This document shows, piece after piece, positions 60,674 through 64,000 of a stretch of DNA of 64,000 bases (positions are counted from its first letter, which is position 1; each line of letters begins with the position of its first letter). The notes below the pieces were generated by a model. That model worked only from the letters and a program-made list of their open reading frames with translations. It had not been told where the DNA came from and made no database searches. A program made the position numbers and the translations under genes. The stretch spans positions 27,236-91,235 of the forward strand of contig NZ_JABWCS010000198.1 in NCBI RefSeq assembly GCF_013359945.1. Reading direction: 5' to 3'. This DNA comes from Paenibacillus agri (GTDB lineage: Bacteria > Bacillota > Bacilli > Paenibacillales > Paenibacillaceae).

Positions 60674-61678
60674 TCATTTTTCCCTAGAGGATTCCCTCAC
60701 GATCAGTCTGTGGTCCATTCTTTCTCGCAGAATAGCAACCGAACCAGTCACCAGCAGCTCATGCAGTTTCTCAGCGGCACGATATCCAAGTTCATAGATT
60801 GGCTGTGCGATGGTGGTCAATTTCGGAATGAACATACTAGACATTCTAAGGTTATCAAAGCCGACAACGGATACCTGGCCTGGGACATGAATATTCCGGT
60901 CTTTAAGATAGGAGATCGTACCCATCGCAAATTCATCAGCTACGCAGAAGACGGCGGTTAGCTCCGGATATGCCGTGAACAACTCATGTGCAGCCTCATA
61001 AGCATGCTCAAAACGATGATTGGCGTATCTGATTTTGCCGATATTCTGTTCAAGACCACATTCCGTCAAGGCCCTGATGAACCCTTCATAACGTGGTGGA
61101 CCAGCGATGGAATTGTCATGGTTAAAGCCGATCATACCGATTTCCTTGTGGCCAAGCTCAATCAGGAATTTTACCGCATCATAGGCAGCCGCTTCGTCAT
61201 CAACCTCAATAGAAGGAATTTCATAGTCGTAGGTGTGGGAGGATAAGAGTACAAAAGGAATACGGCAACCAACAAGCTTGTCGTAATACTCGGGGTAAAG
61301 AACGTCACTGGCGAACACGATGCCGTCTACCTGCTTCTCATGGAAGTTATCGATGTAGGACAACAAGCGTTCCTTGTCACGGTCTGTGTTGCAGATCATC
61401 AGACTATAGCCTAGCTTAATACATGCATCCTGCATGCCCCGGATAATTCCTGCAAAATAGAGGTTCTCGATATCCGGGATTAACAGACCTAGCGTGAAGG
61501 ATTTCTTGAAAATCAGACCACGCGCAAAAGCGTTGGGTTGGTACTGCAGCTTCTGTACTGCATCCATGACCCGTTTACGTTTGCTCTCCACCACAGAATC
61601 GGGGTAATTCATCACCCTGGATACGGTGCTGATGGATACTTCGGCCATCTTGGCCACATCTCTGATTGTTGGCTTCAT
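60674..61678 (-). CDS. LacI-family regulator of the sugar operon
   Basis: A repressor of about 334 residues: TIRDVAKMAEVSISTVSRVM helix-turn-helix, hinge, and a sugar-binding core (LGLLIPDIENLYFAGI, VDGIVFASDVLYP, VVGFDNLRMSSM). It lies directly upstream of the binding-protein operon on the same strand, so it probably controls it and itself. ATG at 61676-61678 has AGGAAG upstream; a 24-codon extension lacks a ribosome-binding site. Confidence 0.9.
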   Translation of the reverse strand: MKPTIRDVAKMAEVSISTVSRVMNYPDSVVESKRKRVMDAVQKLQYQPNAFARGLIFKKSFTLGLLIPDIENLYFAGIIRGMQDACIKLGYSLMICNTDRDKERLLSYIDNFHEKQVDGIVFASDVLYPEYYDKLVGCRIPFVLLSSHTYDYEIPSIEVDDEAAAYDAVKFLIELGHKEIGMIGFNHDNSIAGPPRYEGFIRALTECGLEQNIGKIRYANHRFEHAYEAAHELFTAYPELTAVFCVADEFAMGTISYLKDRNIHVPGQVSVVGFDNLRMSSMFIPKLTTIAQPIYELGYRAAEKLHELLVTGSVAILRERMDHRLIVRESSREK

Positions 61679-61696
61679 TATGGATACTTCCTTTTT

Positions 61697-61710
61697 AGAA
61701 AACCTTTTCA
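61697..61710. promoter_or_regulatory. LacI-type operator before the LacI gene
   Basis: AGAAAACCTTTTCA is a near match (one arm base off) to the TGAAAAGCTTTTCA palindrome, 19 bp before the LacI start. Autoregulation is inferred. Confidence 0.45.
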
Positions 61711-61853
61711 AGGGGATTATAGCAAGGCTGTTTGAAATTGACAAGTGCATTTGTTAATCGCTTTCAAAAATACGTTCACTAACATACTCTATGAAAATCC
61801 CGAATTTCAAAAAGCAATTAACTTACTTGAAGTGTGTAAATTATAATTAATCA

Positions 61854-61862
61854 TGGTATAAT
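61854..61862 (+). promoter_or_regulatory. Extended -10 promoter of the luciferase-like gene
   Basis: TGGTATAAT is a consensus extended -10, 62 bp before the TTG start; a TTGAAG lies further upstream but at a poor distance. Confidence 0.5.
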
Positions 61863-61924
61863 GTCCTGTGTATCTCCGCACAGCATTGCAAATACTGTTA
61901 TCAATAGTATGGGAGGGATTATAC

Positions 61925-62938
61925 TTGAAAAAACTTCAGGACGTTCGTATCTCTGTGCTGGATCTGGCCCCGATAGTTGAAGGCGGCACAGCACGCGATT
62001 CTTTTCATAATTCACTCGACCTGGCCCGCCATGCCGAAGATTGGGGTTATCACCGCTATTGGCTGGCCGAGCATCATAATATGCCCGGTATTGCCAGCTC
62101 CGCGACATCGCTTGTGATCAGCCATGTAGCAGCAGGCACGAAGACAATCCGTGTCGGTTCAGGCGGCATTATGCTGCCCAACCATGCTCCTCTCACCATT
62201 GCCGAGCAATTCGGCACGCTGGAATCCTTATATCCAGGCCGTATTGATCTAGGCCTCGGCCGGGCACCAGGCTCGGATCAGCCTGCTTCCCGTGCACTGC
62301 GCCGGGGACTTGGCAGCGACGGGAGCGATTTTCCCGAGCAGCTTAGCGAGCTGCGGGCCTACTTCGACCCGAACGGCGCGGAGTTCCGCCCGGCAGGTGT
62401 GCGCGCCGTTCCGGGCGAAGGCCAGAACATTCCGATCTGGCTGCTAGGCTCCAGCGGTTTCAGTGCCAGATTGGCTGGTCAATTGGGCCTGCCATTCGCC
62501 TTCGCCAGCCATTTTGCACCAGAATATCTGCTGCCTGCATTGCATCTGTACCGCAGCAGCTTCCGGCCGTCTGAAGTACTGGAGAAACCGCATGTTATGG
62601 TCGGTCTCGGAATTACAGCAGCAGATACCGTGCAGGAAGCCCGGCGGCTTGCTACCTCGCAGCAGCAGCAATTCCTGAATCTGATCCGCGGCCGTACCGG
62701 GAAGCTTCAACCTCCGGTTGACAGCATGGATGAGCTCTGGACCCCGCACGAGAAAGCTATCCTTCTCGACAAAGGGAAATATTCCATTGCCGGAGACAAG
62801 TCTGCCATCAAGGAAAGACTGCAGCAGATTCTCGAAGAAACGGATGCGGATGAATGGATCATCGCTTCGCAGATCTATGACCATGCCGCACGGCTGCATT
62901 CCTATGAGCTGGTGGCCGAAGCCATCAAAGAGAGCTAA
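61925..62938 (+). CDS. LLM-class flavin-dependent oxidoreductase
   Basis: A luciferase-like TIM-barrel monooxygenase of about 337 residues, similar to the YhbW group: [70 protein letters not shown] and [20 protein letters not shown]. It uses reduced FMN; the substrate is not known. TTG at 61925 is the start because GGGAGGGATTATAC precedes it; the longer frame would start before the -10. Confidence 0.88.
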   Translation: MKKLQDVRISVLDLAPIVEGGTARDSFHNSLDLARHAEDWGYHRYWLAEHHNMPGIASSATSLVISHVAAGTKTIRVGSGGIMLPNHAPLTIAEQFGTLESLYPGRIDLGLGRAPGSDQPASRALRRGLGSDGSDFPEQLSELRAYFDPNGAEFRPAGVRAVPGEGQNIPIWLLGSSGFSARLAGQLGLPFAFASHFAPEYLLPALHLYRSSFRPSEVLEKPHVMVGLGITAADTVQEARRLATSQQQQFLNLIRGRTGKLQPPVDSMDELWTPHEKAILLDKGKYSIAGDKSAIKERLQQILEETDADEWIIASQIYDHAARLHSYELVAEAIKES

Positions 62939-63043
62939 TACCACCAACAGATCCGTTCTTAATAAAATACACCTTAGTTGGTGTAATTGCTAAAAATAAA
63001 GAGATAACAAGAGGAATCACTCAATAATAGTATGTAATGATTT

Positions 63044-63088
63044 AAAAATGACCGATTTCAGGTATAACACTTGAAATTGGTCATTTTT
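63044..63088 (+). terminator. Terminator after the luciferase-like gene
   Basis: AAAAATGACC and ATTTCA pair with TGAAAT and GGTCATTTTT, followed by T residues. Confidence 0.75.
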
Positions 63089-63345
63089 CTTTATATCGCA
63101 TTTTGATTATACTTTAGTTATTCGCTATAACGAACAATTGTGTTCATTATATCTTCTACTCTGTGCATCAAAGGATCACAGGTAGCGAGAACGGTTAATC
63201 CCGTTCATTATTAGTAGTTCTATAAAGAACTACTTTTCGACAAAGTATGAGGATATATGCGTTAAGTAACAGCGTATTTTGGCGGGTACCGACATAGTTT
63301 GTCTATGCACATGGCAAAGGGCCCCAAGTGAGAGGAGCGAAGACT
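63089..63345 (+). other. Leader region of a secreted protein, with two hairpins
   Basis: GAACGG-N5-CCCGTTC (63189-63206) and AGTAGTTC-N6-GAACTACT (63213-63234) lie in tandem, the second followed by TTTT and so terminator-like. They precede the next gene by about 110 bp. No known riboswitch core is recognised. CATAG-TTTGT-CTATG forms a further small hairpin near 63293-63307. Confidence 0.4.
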
Positions 63346-64000
63346 GTGATCAAGAAATATCGCTCGGCCTTTATAGCTGCGTATGCCCTGATTATTCTGG
63401 CAGGTGTCATCTGGCATGCGGGTGGGGCAAGCGCGCAGGACACCATTAAACTTAAAGTGAATTCGCATACGACGAGCACAGCAACCATGAGCAATATGAA
63501 GCCTGGCGATCAGATGCGCTCTGACTACACGATTATTAATGAAGGTAACGAGGACTTTGATTATTATGTAGACTTTAAATTCAAGTCCGGGGACGTTGAA
63601 TTGTACAAAATCCTGCAGATGACCCTTGAAAAAGGGGGAGTAATCCTTTATTCCGGGGTAATGAGCGAAGCACCCGGAAGAGTAGCGGTAGGATCGCTGG
63701 CCGGAGGCGGTCAGGAAGCCATCATCATGGATGTCACCTTCCCATGGGAGGCCGGCAACGAATACCAAGGGAAGCAGACTACGGTAGCTTTTGAATTCAC
63801 CGCTTCGGGGACACCGGAGCCAACGGCTTCGCCGGAGCCGTCTACTGGGCCGAGTCCGACTCCATCTGCTACGGCCTCACCTGAACCTTCGGTAGAGCCT
63901 AGCACTGGGCCGACGCCAACGGCTTCGCCTGAGCCGTCTACCGGACCGAGCCCGACTCCGACTGCTACGGCCTCGCCTGAACCTTCGGTAGAGCCTAGCA
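63346..64000 (+). CDS. Secreted TasA-like surface protein, cut by window edge
   Basis: GTG at 63346 has AGAGGAG eight bases upstream. Residues 1-31 are a signal peptide (hydrophobic FIAAYALIILAGVIW, cleavage near GASAQD). A beta-rich domain of about 140 residues follows, ending in FPWEAGNEYQGKQTTVAFEF, a phrase seen in TasA/camelysin-type fibre proteins. From about residue 152 the sequence is a Pro/Thr/Ser/Glu-rich linker (TPEPTASPEPSTGPSPTP) repeating every 32 residues. It runs off the right edge; a wall anchor or other domain may lie beyond. Confidence 0.75.
   Translation, partial: MIKKYRSAFIAAYALIILAGVIWHAGGASAQDTIKLKVNSHTTSTATMSNMKPGDQMRSDYTIINEGNEDFDYYVDFKFKSGDVELYKILQMTLEKGGVILYSGVMSEAPGRVAVGSLAGGGQEAIIMDVTFPWEAGNEYQGKQTTVAFEFTASGTPEPTASPEPSTGPSPTPSATASPEPSVEPSTGPTPTASPEPSTGPSPTPTATASPEPSVEPS
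63820..64000 (+). repeat. 96-bp in-frame coding repeat
   Basis: CCAACGGCTTCGCC starts units at 63820 and 63916, a period of 96 bp or 32 residues; the second copy is cut by the window edge. Units differ mostly at third positions. Each encodes TASPEPSTGPSPTP and ATASPEPSVEPS. Confidence 0.8.

Noticed and set aside
63262..63768. 168-codon minus-strand frame at the right edge
   Set aside because: It is antisense to the secreted protein gene, which has a proper start and signal peptide.

Overview
The window looks like a chromosomal segment of a Paenibacillus-type Firmicute. The evidence is strong AGGAGG ribosome-binding sites, frequent GTG/TTG starts, sigma-A promoters, rho-independent terminators, a Spo0E-type sporulation phosphatase, Cid/Lrg, GlpP, MhqR/MhqO/MhqP, LtaS and MprF genes, and a peptide-receptor system of the RRNPP type. 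I see no rRNA, tRNA, CRISPR array or intact transposase. Nearly all coding sequences are housekeeping or ordinary accessory genes; the unusual content is mostly in small ORFs and intergenic DNA.

Layout. 1-2400: a MarR-like gene leaving the left edge with a near-perfect promoter and paired operators; a compact leftward operon of an XRE-TPR receptor, an overlapping 42-residue secreted propeptide and a possible 26-residue ORF closed by tandem terminators; then a Spo0E-like gene. 2487-4603: cidR-cidA-cidB. 4641-10173: Gfo/Idh/MocA oxidoreductase, nuclease-helicase, LtaS. 10198-14759: MarR, chemoreceptor, MHYT-GGDEF-EAL protein. 14967-20000: ABC exporter, UbiA prenyltransferase, acetate-type transporter, small membrane protein. 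20086-26717: DsrE protein, cysteine-desulfurase-like enzyme, aldo/keto reductase, VTT membrane protein, a 38-residue ORF, DUF72, intracellular alpha-amylase. 27011-34359: mprF and the glpP-glpK/glpD region with hairpin leaders. 34374-37162: an MhqR-like electrophile/quinone detoxification cluster with two matching palindromes. 37334-41800: mqnB-mqnD (futalosine menaquinone route), methyltransferase, a nuclease-like/winged-helix gene, and a repeat-rich stretch. 41888-45702: potABCD. 45986-49495: FUSC-type exporter, then a cyclic-di-GMP riboswitch preceding a FapA/DUF342 gene. 49515-56345: transporters, LysR and LacI regulators, aldo/keto reductase, DinB. 56372-56587: a MITE-like element. 56608-61678: an alpha-glucoside-type sugar ABC transporter with its LacI regulator and operators. 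61925-64000: luciferase-like oxidoreductase and a secreted protein with a Pro/Thr/Ser repeat region running off the right edge.

Links between genes. The MHYT-GGDEF-EAL protein could set the cyclic-di-GMP level read by the riboswitch. The Mhq proteins detoxify quinones while mqnB, mqnD and the UbiA enzyme belong to quinone synthesis. The best candidates for something under-described are the receptor-propeptide operon (a relative of AloR-AloP systems), the nuclease-like/wHTH gene behind a promoter-terminator leader, the 59-bp array joined to the mqnD stop, and the MITE-like element.
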